NCBI RefSeq assembly: GCF_902167145.1
Contig: NC_050098.1
Location: 132,692,207-132,756,206 of the forward strand
DNA from: Zea mays
Taxonomy: Eukaryota; Streptophyta; Magnoliopsida; Poales; Poaceae
Reading direction: 5' to 3'
DNA length: 64,000 nt
Part shown: piece after piece, positions 53,672 to 64,000 of the stretch
Layout: each line of letters starts with the position of its first letter
How positions within the stretch are numbered: the stretch's first letter is position 1
Notes under the pieces: generated by a model
What the model was told of the DNA's origin: nothing
Seen by the model: only the letters and a program-made list of their open reading frames with translations
Database searches by the model: none
Program-made: the position numbers and the translations under genes

Positions 53672-54795
53672 TGTCGGGGGAATGACCGCTGGTCCCTGGG
53701 ACCCGCCAGCCAGTGAGTGCGCTGAGGAAAGAGCCCCTGACCGTTGGGGTCCGTTAGTCAGTTGGAAGAGGCAGGCAGCCAACCCTGGACGGACCTGCCC
53801 CCAATCGAACCCCAGGGCACCGAGTCTAGGGTTGGGCGTGGCAGAACCTGACAAGGGAGGACAGGTATGTCGGAAGGGAACCACTCGAGTGGATCTCGTG
53901 CCCGGCCATAGACTAATCCGCCATAAATGACCGGCCGCATTAACCACGCCTAACACTGAGTCACAACGTGGGCACCGGTCCGCTTCCCACTCGTGACTTA
54001 CGGACCCCTCGGGCCGCATAGCACTCATGACCTACGAGCCCCCGATTGCGGCGCATTAATGGTCCTCGTTCCCCTCAGCCTACGACACAATATTGGCCTA
54101 TTGGAGTAGGCCTGAGAGCGTAGACCTCCTGCAGGGCACTACACGATGGGACGTGCCGAGCCCTAGGCTACGAAAGCTACGGGTCGGCGTAGCCCGAATA
54201 ATGGCGTCTGGGACCATCGCCGCCCCCACGTCATCTTCCACGATAAATACTCGATAGACAGGTAGCCCTAGGCTCCACGAGTACACGTGGCCTCACTCGG
54301 GGTAAAACACTGGTTTTACCCCTGCCTTACGGATACTTCCTAGAGAAACCACCGTTGGCCGACCCCTCTCCCGGCCTATAAAAGGGAGAGGGTCGCCTCA
54401 GGGCAGGGGATCAAGAGGGATCAGACTTGGAGATGATTAGATACCTTTATACGGAGACGAGCCCACAAGGACGAACATGAGGAGGAGCGTCGATGAGGAC
54501 CAGGAGGCCGAATCCTCGCCAAGCCAAGAGTTAGCTAGGACTCCACCTTGTAGATTCTAAGCACCACTTCCACCCCGATAAGAGACCTGGGAGTGCCTCC
54601 TCCCTCTCTCGGCTGCTTGTAACCCCTACTACGTGTTTGATCATCAATGGTGCCAGTAGCGCAAGCCACGTATGACTAGAAGTATGGACGTTCTACTCGA
54701 ACCAGTATAAATCTTGCACCCTACATGCACAGCCTCCAGAGCCCGGAACACACATAATAAACTTACTTGTCGAAGCTAGGTACGAAACACCGACA
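53672..54795 (+). repeat. gypsy-type LTR with TATA box
   Basis: 1124 bp, TGTCGGGGGAATGACCGC to AAACACCGACA. TATAAAA at 54377-54383 in GGCCTATAAAAGGGAG sets the plus direction. The U3 is CG-rich. It is followed by ATTGGTCCTCC as primer-site-like sequence, so this is a 5' LTR, not a solo one: the 5-bp left flank (CCGTA) is not repeated on the right. No second copy is in the window. Confidence 0.78.
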
Positions 54796-55591
54796 ATTGG
54801 TCCTCCAAGTAGGGGAGCCTTACCTTCCCCTTCACCAGCGAAAGAGAAACCATCAAGGTCCCGGAAGGCCGTCCCCTCTATAGAGGGGAGCGAGGGCCGG
54901 CAGTGGCCTCCACAATGACATCAGCCAGGAAAATGGCATAGTCAGGGTTGTGCCCTCCCGACCAACTTTGTTTGAAGGCCCCAACACCGTTTCAGAGGCC
55001 CTAGGCATCCTAAGACTCAACCTACGCGAGTGGCGTGGAGAGCCCATCATTGAAATTGGAAAGATCATTGGATGCGACACTTCCGGTGAAAGCCTGTAAA
55101 GCCAAGTGCGAGGGAGGCTCACCATGGCCAATATGTGCCAAGCACCCCACGAATTATATCATTGTTAGCAAACGATATTCAAATGGTCAACCATGTTCTG
55201 GTTTCGAGGCACCGAAAGGCACAGGTGAGTGCGAGGAGTCTCATAAGACACAAGGAGAGAAAGACCCTCTTTCTTCTCCCACAGTCGTCATGAAAGCGCA
55301 GGCCCACCTTGGCTCCCCCTAGATTGAGAAGTGTCGTGAAGGGCTGCGCCGAGCTCCCAGGCGATAGGCTTGGCAGTCTTCACCATGCTGGCGAAGTCTG
55401 AATCGCTCCAAGCGTCGCAATAGCCTTTGCTTAGCTCCTTTAGCTTGATTTCCTCTTTCATAGTGAGACATTATGATGGAAAAAGCCTGGTAGATCTCGT
55501 GAAAGAAGGATTCCTTCTCAAGCTCCCAGAACTGACTAGCGAGGCCTTTGAGGCGGGAGACAACTGATTCAGACTCAAGCGAGGGAAGCAT
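54796..55591 (+). other. internal part of the gypsy element that begins at 53672
   Basis: Leader sequence after the LTR, truncated at 55591 where another LTR starts. An open minus-strand frame at 55319-55597 (SRLKGLASQFWELEKESFFH) is Leu/Glu-rich and could be a piece of an accessory ORF, but I do not recognise it. No gag domain is seen. Confidence 0.4.
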
Positions 55592-57956
55592 TGTCACACA
55601 CGGTTTTAGAAGGCAAACCGAATGTGAACCATGTACGTGCCAAGATCAGCAATTCACGTACACAGCAGTTACATAGCTAGACATCATCACATAGTGCCCA
55701 AATAATAGCATAAAAGAAGGTAATAGTCGATTACATCATGATGTCCGAGACATCCACATAGTCATTAACAGTTATCAAAGTGCGGAAAAGAAACGTACAT
55801 ACACACGGCCTTCACAGGCAGCCGACTGGGGGTTTGTCGCTAACCCACGCTTAGAACTCATCGTACTCTTGGAACTCCTAGAAGTCCTCCTCCACGACTT
55901 CATCTTCTCCTGAGCAGTGGTTGCAACGTGGACAACCTGTGGGGGGTTTGGTGTGTAAAGCAAGGGTGAGTACACATAGACATACTCAGCAATTGTCCCG
56001 TTTGGCTGTAGTGGACTAGCGTTATGTGGGGTTCAGTCAAGCAGTTGCTTTTAGTTGGTCAGGTTATTATTACTAGTAGAAAGCCAGGTTTTAGCATTAA
56101 CCCAAGTTGTTAACCCAAAGTACCCTTTCCAAACGAAAAGAATACCACTTACCATTACCATAAGCATAATCATAACCATCATCCTCATCACCACCTGTAA
56201 ACCAACCATCTCTGATCAAAGTATCTCTAATCAAAGTATCTCTAATCAATGTATCTCTAGTCAATGGAGCTCCCTTGGCCGCTCATAACCGCGAGCACGG
56301 CTGATATATCAGTTCATAACACTCTGTAGAGGTTGCGCACTTTACCCACAAGCCATGATTCCATCTTGCCTCGGGCCGATCAAACCCTTAAACACTACCA
56401 AGGTGAATAGTCAGGGTTTCACTACATAGACTTTACAAAGATTCCCTAAGGTTGTAGTCGCCCGTTAGGTTTCCTAAATGTACCGCACTCCTCCCCAAGG
56501 GGCAAACCACCCTTGGCAGAGCGAGCCACATACATCGAGCCCCCATTGACGGCACGACGTCGAAGCGAACTACACCTTAGTTCCTCTAATTATTCAGCTA
56601 AGGGCGTCCCATTCCACCCTCATGGTTGCACTGTTTTCCCTGGCGGTCATCCAACGAACCAGTCCTTACGGAGAGGCACTCGAGAAACAGCTCAAGTCCC
56701 CTTAAATGCCACAAGTATATCATCATAATCAAAAGGGAAAACATCGTATCGTAGATAATCTCATCATGTTCATTGATTAATGTGAAGCACTAGCATATAG
56801 CTGAACCAAAATAACCCAACCAAAATAGGTAAACAAGGACAAGATAAACAAAAGTTAGTCAATCCTTAGGTATAAACTGTGTAAATGCAGGGAGTGAATT
56901 ATAAGAATGAGTAGGACATAGATGGGTCAAGGGACACTTGCCTTTACCAACCAGCTGCTGCTCAGGGTCTTCACCTGCAACTCCTTTAGACTCCACCAAC
57001 TGACCGTTATCTATACGAGTTTAAACATATATTCCACAAATTTAATACAAAAAAACAATACACCATGCAATAAAATATTATAAATAAACAGATGCTCGGT
57101 GCAGGGCTCACACCTACGACTAAGCGAGAAAGAGAGAGTAATGGTCGAGGCTACGGTCGAAGAGCGATCACTTTACATGATTATAAATTAGAGTACTCGT
57201 CTAAACAGAATAGTATTAATTTGGCCATCACGCTATCCATAGGATAAAGTCATATTCCTTGTTTAATTTATTATAAACATACCAAAGTAAGTTTAAAAGC
57301 ATTGTCGCGCGGCAAAACGCGTGACACAACATCTAGACAAAATGGAGAATGAAACGACTCGTCGCGCGACGGAGCGTGCCACGAGGCACTTGAATTATTA
57401 TGAAAATAACGTCAAGCGTCGCGCGACGAAGCGCACGACAGCATACGTCATTAAAACTGAATTTAAAACGAAATGACGCGCGACTAGACGCGTGACACAG
57501 CACATTAATATATCTGAAATTAAAATAAATCGTCACGCGATGCAGCCTATTAGATAATCTGAAAATAGAATGAATCGTTGCGCGACGCAGCACACTAAAT
57601 AATCTAAAATTAAACTGGGTCGTCGCGCAACGAAGCGCGCGACGCAACACGCTAAATAATCCAAAATTAAACCAAATCGTCGCACGACGAAGCGAGCGAC
57701 GCAGCACACTAGATTAAATTAAATTAAAATTAACCAAGCGGAATTTCAAACGTCACGCGCGCGAGAAAGGATCGCGCGGGCGCCAGAGGCGCGCGACTGG
57801 GGATGACCTCGCAGCCAGGGACGGCGCGGCCAGGAGCGGCGCGAAGCGCGGCCAGGGGGCGGCGCGGGGTCGCGGCCAGGGCGGCGCGAGCAGGAGGGCG
57901 CGCAGGCAGGGGAGAGGAGGAAGAAGAGGAAGGGGGAGAGAGAGGGAGATAGGGGC
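55592..57956. repeat. part of a long LTR (TGTCACAC type)
   Basis: It starts TGTCACACACGGTTTTAG. The block TTGGCCGCTCATAACCGCGA and GGCGTCCCATTCCACCC (56270-56620) matches the same block in the solo LTR at 13224-16224, so it is a relative. No LTR end is seen before the gypsy family B element begins at 57957, which probably landed in it; the rest should be beyond 64000. Confidence 0.6.
57300..57720. repeat. CG-rich minisatellite
   Basis: Seven or eight diverged units of about 45-60 bp, each with CGTCGCGCGACGAAGCGCGC (or TCGTCACGCGATGCAGC) and an AT-rich part (TAAATAATCTAAAATTAAAC). The core GTCGCGCGAC is palindromic. It lies in the partial LTR. Open frames here are repeat artefacts. Confidence 0.85.
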
Positions 57957-58637
57957 TGCTGGGGACTTGTTCTCAAATACTATGAATTAAGAACAAGACA
58001 ACATAAAATGTTAAATATCAAAACCCTTCGTCCTTTGGAACATTATTTCCCTTCGGATATAATGAATTTCGGACGAAGGTTGTGAAGGACATACCTTTAC
58101 AATCATAATAAAAGATAAGAGAGATTTATACACAAAACGCGGAAAATAACATGATTACTTTGAACATTATTATTAATTTATTTCTATTTATCTTACTTAT
58201 ATAAACAATAAATTACAAATGTACCTTCGGCTTGAAGGAAAGTAAGGGTACAAGCGTGATGCTAATGCAAATGCCAAGTCAGCGTGAACAGTATGGGAGT
58301 ACTGTTCATCTATTTATAGGCATGGGACGCAGCCCGTGTAAAATTACATTAATGCCCTTTACTTTTATCAATAACTCTATAGTAATTCTTCGAGGTCTAA
58401 TTTGGCTTTTCATCTTTAAGTCGGTTCCCCTTTTCTGCTGTCATGCCGAAGCTTTTCTGCACATAGCTTCGTGATCGTTTCATCCTTCGTCATGATCGTC
58501 TTCCATTTCAGTCAAGCTTCGTCTTGACCATGCTCTTGTATACACGCAACCTGATTCCGAAGATACCTGCTCGCATACTTGGAAAACATTGTCAAATCAT
58601 GTTTTTGAGGACCTTCGAAAGCCGAAGGCCCCCAACA
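57957..58637 (-). repeat. 3' LTR of gypsy family B element
   Basis: 681 bp from TGCTGGGGACTTGTTCTC to GCCCCCAACA. The first ~130 bp match the family A LTR (CTATGAATTAAGAACAA, ACATAAAATGTTAAAT, CGGACGAAGGTT), the rest does not. 1-213 is a second LTR of this kind. On minus, GCCTATAAATAGATGAAC (about 58302-58320) supplies the TATA box. Confidence 0.85.
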
Positions 58638-58652
58638 GTAGCCCCTCGCAAT
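58638..58652 (-). other. polypurine tract, family B
   Basis: Minus strand CGAGGGGCTAC before TGTTGGGGG, the same type as 831-845 in the family A element. Confidence 0.65.
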
Positions 58653-58790
58653 ATTAATTTGTTGTAATGATAAATTATTATTGCGATATGGACGAAGGCC
58701 TTAAGCCGAAGGTCCGAAAAAACACCTTCTCTTTGCTAGAATAGCAACAGTCTTTGACAAGCGGGACCCTCCAGTTTTCAACGCACTAGG

Positions 58791-58802
58791 TGCATAAATA
58801 AG
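58791..58802 (+). promoter_or_regulatory. TATA-like box for the family B opposite-strand ORF
   Basis: TGCATAAATAAG about 150 bp upstream of the ATG at 58945, facing plus, in the same position relative to the LTR as TATATAAA at 1073. Promoter role is inferred. Confidence 0.4.
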
Positions 58803-58944
58803 AGCTCATCACGAGTTTATTTGGCACGCTCTCTTGCCAACTGCTTTTACTCACCCAACTTTTAGCCTGCGCGCAACAACACTTGCTTGGCTTTTTAGAT
58901 TTTTAAGCTTCGGTTTCGAGAGCACTTTCTCAGCGTTTGCAAGG

Positions 58945-61900
58945 ATGTCTGAAGATAAAAAAGCTGTTGGTGATTCGAAGCTAAGTCTTTCTGAGGAGAT
59001 GCATCTAGGCTTTCTTCAATCAATGTTGAAGACTAATACAGAGAAGATTACTAAAGAAATTTTGGAGGGTTTATCTGAAGATACTGGTGACAGTGACAGT
59101 TATGATGTGGATAGTGGTGGTGAAGACTCCGAAGATCGACCTTGGCGATCAAGCCATGCAGTTTTTGGTAAATCAAGTATTAAAGAAAATCATTTTGTCA
59201 ATATGAGGGGCAGATATTTCCGGGACTTGTCCGTTGTGAGGGCTGATGAAGGAGAGAAGACTTGTCCGACTCCTGAGGAAAATGAAGTCGTGGTATTCCG
59301 AAGCTTCTTGAAAGCTGGACTACGATTTCCCTTAAGCAGTTTTGTTGTAGAAATACTGAAGATATTTGAAATCTACCTTCACCAACTTACCCCCGAAGCA
59401 ATCATAAGGATGAATATCTTTGTGTGGGCCGTGAGAAGCCAAGGTGTGGAACCTAATGCGAAAAGTTTCTGCAACATACATGAATTATTGTACGAGACAA
59501 AACCCTGGGGTAAAGAACAGTATCACAACAATTTTGGCTGCTACAGCTTCGGCTCCCGGTCTGGGTCAAGCTGCCCCGTGCCGACCTTTCGAAAGAGGTG
59601 GCCCGGCGACTGGATGACGGAATGGTTTTACGTGAAGAATGACTTGAAATCACGGGAAGATATAAAAAGGATCATTTATGCGTCCCATCTGGCAACGCTT
59701 CGGCCTGCGGAGGCCGAAGGTGGAAATGAATGATGCAGCCGAAGAATGCCAGAGAGCCTTCGGTGTTGTTTGCTCTTTTATTGGGACAAGGGATTTGGTC
59801 CAAGAACACATTGCCTTCAGAGTATGGCCACTTGTGGAAAAATGGGAAATGCCGAAGGAAACCATTAAAGAAACTGACGAAGGTGGACTAGTCAGGCTGA
59901 AATACACATTTAAATACGGAGATAAATTCGTTGAGCCGGATGATGACTGGTTAAAAAGTATTGAGGCCGTCAGTGATGAATTGCTTGGTGTATACTCAAA
60001 GGCCGAAGATACTGCATTATCAGCGGCCTTCGAAGGCCAAAAGAGGAAGAGGCTCAATCGAGTATTTGATGCAATTGGGTTTGTCTACCCCGACTACCGC
60101 TATCCAGTGCGGGGTCAAAAAAGAAAGAATCCATCTTCTGCGAAGGAAACTGCTTCAGCCGCTCCTAGTGAGCCGGCACCAAAGAGGAAAAGGGTAAAGG
60201 TTCTCACACACCGGCCACGTTATATTGAACCGGCCACAGTGCCTGAATTTGCCAGTGAGACCTCTTCGGCCACCGAAGCTAAAGAGCCAACCCTCCTGCC
60301 AAATATTGAAGTGCTGGCCGAAGTGCCAGCGACTGAAAAAATAGAAGAACCGAGAGCTGAAGAAATAAAGACATTAGAAATCTTGAGTCCTTCGGCAGAA
60401 ACTGAGACGACAAAAAGCCATAAGGGTCCAACAGTGACCCTAAAAGAAGAAGGATGGTTAATGTGCTAGATGTTTTAGAGACAATCAAATCTTCAAGCAC
60501 ACCTCCAAAGAAAATTGTTAAAACTTCCGAAGTACATACTGAAGCCTTTGTCGCCGAAGCTTCAAAGCAACAGTCTGAAATTGAAGCCAAGCCTTCAGAG
60601 CCTGCCAAGGTGAAATCCTTGGAAGCCGAAAAAACAAAAATAGTAGAACAAATTTTGGCTGAAGAAACTGGCGCTGCTGCCCCCGAAGCATCTTTCAAAG
60701 TACTTGATTATATTGTACGACATGCTTCGGGGAAGAAATTATCTGAAGAAGAAATTTTTGAAGCTAATCACTATGCCCGAGAACTGAAGTATCCGAAAGG
60801 GGCCTTAGTATTCAATGGAACAGATGAAGATGACTTCTTATACTGCCTCCCAGACAACAAGGAATTATCTGTCTGCCGGGAGATGGCTAGAAGTATGGGG
60901 TTCCCGAAGCTTGAAGCTGGGCTCTGCGCTATGACGAAGGACGATCTTGTGGATAGCCTTGCATATAATAGTCTGAAGGTATGAGAATTGTATATTTGGA
61001 AATTTGTAATTTTTGAATCATTCTTTTATTCTTATACTAATTCTTTTTTCATATAGGGTTTAATACCGAGCAACGCTTTGAGAGCGCAAAAAAATGCCGA
61101 AGACGAGAGCTATAATATTGCTTTCAACAACCTACGAACAGAGGTTATTAAGCTGAGGAACGAAGCTTTGGAAAAAGATAAAATTCTGCTTACACTTGTG
61201 GATAAAATAAAGGAAGACGAAGCTACCACTAAGGCTCAAGCTGAAGCCCAAAAACGCGAAATTAAGGATCTTCGGAAACAGCTGGCCAGAGCTAAAGAAG
61301 AACACATACTTGAAGAAACAAAACGAGAACTTAGTGATCAATGGGCAAATCATTTGGAAATAAATGTTGAAGAGCTTCGTGCATCCAAGAAAAGGTGCTA
61401 TGACAAATCCATAGAGTGTGTTAAGAAGATAAAATCCAGCTTCGCCAGCGTTGGCGCATTCTCTAGCAAAGAAAATTTCACAAGGGGGAATCCAGAAGGC
61501 CCGATTGAATGGATCAGTCACGAAGCTGAGGCCTTCGAGGAAATCTTGAATAGCCACGGAGACATATGTGCTTTTTCAGGCGCCAGGGGGATTGCTACTG
61601 TTTTGGAAAGAAAAGGTTGTGATCATGTGAGATCTTTAGCGCAATCCGAAACTGCCTTGTCTTCCGAAGATATAAAAGACCCCTCGGCCGAAGCAAGCCT
61701 GGTTGGTGGAAAATTTTTCACCGACATCTGGGACAATGGCGGCCGAGAAATGGCCCAAGAAATCATTCAAAAAAGCGAAAAAGGCATCCATGATGCTAGG
61801 AAGGTGGCAGAGGCTGCTGAGAAAAGCGCAGAGCCCGAAGGGCAAATAGGTATTAATTAGTGATAACTGACTCTTCGTTGTAACTTTTTGATTTCGAACT

Positions 61901-62083
61901 TGTTCATGGTTTGTAATAGTAATATATCCATATCTTTTCTTCCCTCAGAACCTGCTGAGCTATCACCAGGCCCCACACGAAGGGGGATGGCGAAATTAAA
62001 CAAATGACCGAAGCCATCATGGATAGAGTTGTTGATCAGCTTCTAAATGAAGCTGCAGAAGTAGTCTTAAAGGAAGATTAAAT
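58945..62083 (+). pseudogene. opposite-strand accessory ORF of family B (PF04195-like)
   Basis: It starts MSEDKKAVGDSKLSL. The PF04195-type block is FLKAGLRFPLSSFVVEILKI...IYLHQLTPEAIIRMNIFVWAV (58,945-59,650; residues about 115-230). A frameshift near 59680 moves to FSFIGTRDLVQE-like sequence up to 60469, a second one near 60455 moves to a Lys/Glu-rich part ending KLEAGLCAMTKDDLVDSLAY, then an intron at 60979-61057 (GT...ATATAG), a coiled coil (61080-61400) and a tail ending at 61860. A last exon (about 61949-62081) gives MTEAIMDRVVDQLLNEAAEV. KRKR-like basic pieces suggest nuclear location. It aligns along its length with 1094-4340. Function is unknown. Confidence 0.75.
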
Positions 62084-62513
62084 GCTGCTGTAAAAAAAAT
62101 TAGATTGTAATGCTTGCTGAGTATGATGTGTAATATTGTGTAACTTTGGATATAACATTTTAGCTGTTTATAATTCTATTTTTGACGATGCATGAAACAT
62201 CATATACGTACCATTTTTGAGCCTTCGGCAAAAAAACACCTTCCCTTTTTTTCATGCTTCGTAAAAATCAATGATCAATCCTTGTAAAATCAATAATCAA
62301 TAGGTCCTTCCATTTCAGAGCTTGACGATGGTATAACTTTTCAACGGCTATTTTTTGTGCCTTGTCACTATTTCTTCAAAACAATCTTCGAATATCAATA
62401 TCGAGACCCCCCTTCTTGCGTTGTTGATGCACTATGATGTATGATGTCATGCTATGCAAATGATGTAATGCTATGCAAAAATGATATTTGCCGAAGGTTA
62501 ACATTAATTTTTC
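62084..62513. other. 3' region of the accessory ORF
   Basis: AT-rich with a phrase GGCAAAAAAACACCTTCCC (62226-62244) also found in the family A element near 4559. No coding sequence. Confidence 0.5.
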
Positions 62514-62710
62514 TCTGTAAGCCTCCCTTAGGAGCTTCTTCGCCTTTTACTTCAGCGGAATCAGCGTTTATTTTTCGCTGTAAGCCTCCCTTAGGAGCTT
62601 CTTCGCCTTTAACTTTCAGCGGAATCAGCGTTTATTTTTCGCTGTAAGCCTCCCTTAGGAGCTTCTTCGCCTTTTACTTTCAGCGGAATCAGCGCTTATT
62701 TTTCATTGTA
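62514..62710. repeat. three ~63-bp tandem repeats
   Basis: GCCTCCCTTAGGAGCTTCTT starts at 62521, 62584 and 62648, with TTTACTT.CAGCGGAATCAGCG between. The same unit lies at 4857-4960 in the family A element with two copies. Confidence 0.88.
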
Positions 62711-63014
62711 GGCTCAGAAAACTTACACTACGCTCCCTTAGGAACGACTTTTTGCTGCTTCAAAAAAATTGCGTTGCGTTCCTTAGAACAAATTTTTGAT
62801 AATTTGAAGGTCCTCCTTGCCATCATAAATTCTCATGCTTCGGCAACTTAGGCCTATGGAAAAGATATATTTTCATTATGGTAAAAAGCGAAACTATTAC
62901 AAGAAATTGAAAGATGATAAAAGACATTTAGACTCTCCATAATTGTTCCTTATTAAAAAGAAAATAATACTGAATGTGAAAATGCGAAAAGCTGCTGTCG
63001 AGGTAGGATATTTG
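62711..63014. other. spacer between tandem repeats and gag
   Basis: AT-rich, non-coding. This is where a pol gene would be expected to lie between gag and the accessory ORF, but no RT, integrase or protease motif is present. Confidence 0.6.
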
Positions 63015-63986
63015 TCAGTAAATGTGCTTCGACTCTGGCACAGTGCTATTGACTGTGCGAGCTTCGGACTCCTCTCTGAAGTCGCACTGAAGGTGAGTGT
63101 GCTGACTCCCTTCTGGCTGCTGACCTCGTTGTGTTGGTGGTGGCGGTGGAGGCTGTTGCCAAGATGCTTGGGGTTGGCTTGCCGAAGCAACAGAAGCTGC
63201 AGAGTGATTGCCTACATATTCTGGAATGTAAGGCGAATGGTACGAAGCAGTATGCATGACCTACTTCGGCTGACTCTGTTGTGCTGCAGCTTCTGCTATC
63301 TCCTTTTGCTTCTGGATGGTAACATGGCACATCCTGGTGGTATGGCCCTTGTCTTCACCACAGAATAGGCAGTAGATTTTTCTTGGCTGATCCCCAAATC
63401 TTCCTCCAAAGCCCCTAGCGCCTCTGCCCCTTGGCGCTGGCGGCCGAAAAGAGCTTTGCTGCTGCCCCGAAGCTTGCGAGGAGTATTGTGGCCTTTGCTG
63501 TTGGCTCCCTCTAGCATCACTCTGAGTGGAGTTATGAATTGACCTGACGTGCCTTGGATGAAATCTTCCTCCGAAGCCCCTGGTCATTTCAGAGAACCTG
63601 AATGCCTCCTCCCTTCTTTGGCGAAAGTCATTGTCAGCTCGGATATACTCGTCCATCTTCTGGAGCAGCTTCTCCAAAGTTTGTGGTGGCTTCCTGGCAA
63701 AGTATTGCGCTAAAGGTCCCGGCCGAAGTCCCTTAATCATGGCCTCAATGACAATTTCATTGGGCACTGTTGGCGCCTGTGCCCTCAGACGCAGAAACCT
63801 TCGGACATACGCCTGAAGGTATTCTTTGTGGTCCTGGGTACACTGGAATAAAGCTTGAGCAGTAACTGGCTTCGTCTGAAACCCTTGGAAGCTGATTATC
63901 AACATATCCTTCAGCTTCTGCCATGAGGTGATTGTCCCTGGCCGAAGAGAGGAGTACCAGGTTTGAGCGACACTCTTGACGGCCAT
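63015..63986 (-). pseudogene. gag of gypsy family B (5' end outside window)
   Basis: MAVKSVAQTWYSSLRPGTIT, SWQKLKDMLIISFQGFQ and the EYLQAYVRRFLRLRAQ...AMIKGLRPGPLAQYF block are the Retrotrans_gag domain; about 40-110 residues later come Gln/Arg/Gly-rich stretches and a zinc knuckle CLFCGEDKGHTTRMC (CCHC). A TAG at 63261-63263 stops it, but the same frame goes on for 80 residues (MHTASYHSPYIPEYVGNHSA, a Pro/Gln-rich piece, DFREESEARTVNSTVPESKH). The true start may lie beyond 64000. Gag forms the particle that packages element RNA. Confidence 0.85.
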
Positions 63987-64000
63987 GACAAAAGACTTTG

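Larger units (their letters stand above)
57957..64000 (-). mobile_element. gypsy family B element: gag and opposite-strand ORF, no pol (partial)
   Basis: The 3' LTR is at 57957-58637, the polypurine tract follows, then the plus-strand accessory ORF (58945-62083), tandem repeats, and gag on minus (63986-63015), cut by the window. Between the end of gag and the accessory ORF there are only about 900 bp, with no protease, RT, RNase H or integrase, so the element lacks pol. The start of its LTR resembles that of the family A element. It is inserted in the long LTR at 55592; the other boundary is outside. Confidence 0.82.

Noticed and set aside
53567..54028. 153-residue minus-strand frame in the LTR at 53672
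   Set aside because: It lies in CG-rich U3 sequence with no domain, and on the strand opposite the LTR's direction.
57746..57976. Minus-strand frame with Arg/Ser/Pro-rich product next to the family B LTR
   Set aside because: CG-rich simple sequence crossing the LTR border at 57957, so it cannot be a conserved gene.
1..64000. tRNA, rRNA or other structural RNA genes
   Set aside because: No cloverleaf with the B-box GGTTCGANTCC or rRNA signature was noticed by eye; a covariance-model scan would be decisive.

Overview
The window looks like a transposon-rich intergenic region from a large grass genome, probably panicoid or Andropogoneae (maize, sorghum or sugarcane relatives). This rests on the element types seen: Ty3/gypsy elements rich in CTTCGG/CGAAGG motifs with an antisense ORF of the PF04195 type, CACTA elements with TTTGCCGAGTG or CCACTGGCGGTT subterminal repeats, and long solo LTRs starting TGTCACACCCGG. 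I see no intact host gene. Host-like sequence is limited to a broken NLR resistance-type gene (18.7-21.4 kb), two captured fragments of a SINA-like RING E3 ligase gene, and a broken FAR1/MULE-type transposase gene. Species and family names are inference.

Layout. 1-213: piece of an LTR of gypsy family B. 214-9760: minus-strand gypsy element (family A) with matched 617-bp LTRs, protease, RT, double RNase H and integrase, but no gag, plus a long ORF on the opposite strand. 9986-17525: decayed plus-strand CACTA element (CACTA-1) with a TNP2 remnant and a TNPA-like gene, into whose fifth exon a 3.0-kb solo LTR (13224-16224) is inserted; a second subterminal array lies at 17920-18185. 18740-21411: NLR pseudogene with an internal duplication. 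21412-27685: minus-strand Ty1/copia array (LTR, internal, LTR, partial internal) inserted in the LRR part of that pseudogene. 28093-30723: second solo LTR. 31378-31509: perfect 59-bp inverted repeat. 32605-33860: short non-autonomous CACTA with a CAC target duplication that keeps one TNPA exon. 34453-35075: 236-bp tandem repeats. 35438-37453: a possible hAT end and a MITE candidate.

38405-53429: FAR1/MULE-type transposase pseudogene split by a complete 11.8-kb CACTA element (CACTA-3, 38628-50422, AAT target duplication). CACTA-3 carries, on the minus strand, a long open TNP2 transposase and a TNPA-like gene ending in an Ulp1/C48 peptidase. On the plus strand it carries two copies of a SINA-like RING fragment. 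It also has an internal block of subterminal-type repeats directly upstream of the TATA box of the second gene.

53672-55591: plus-strand gypsy LTR with a short internal stretch. 55592-57956: part of a long LTR with a CG-rich minisatellite. 57957-64000: minus-strand gypsy family B element cut by the window edge. It has gag and the opposite-strand ORF but no pol, the complement of family A, with similar outer LTR ends and a shared polypurine tract. The pair may be a set of mutually dependent non-autonomous retrotransposons; this is inference.
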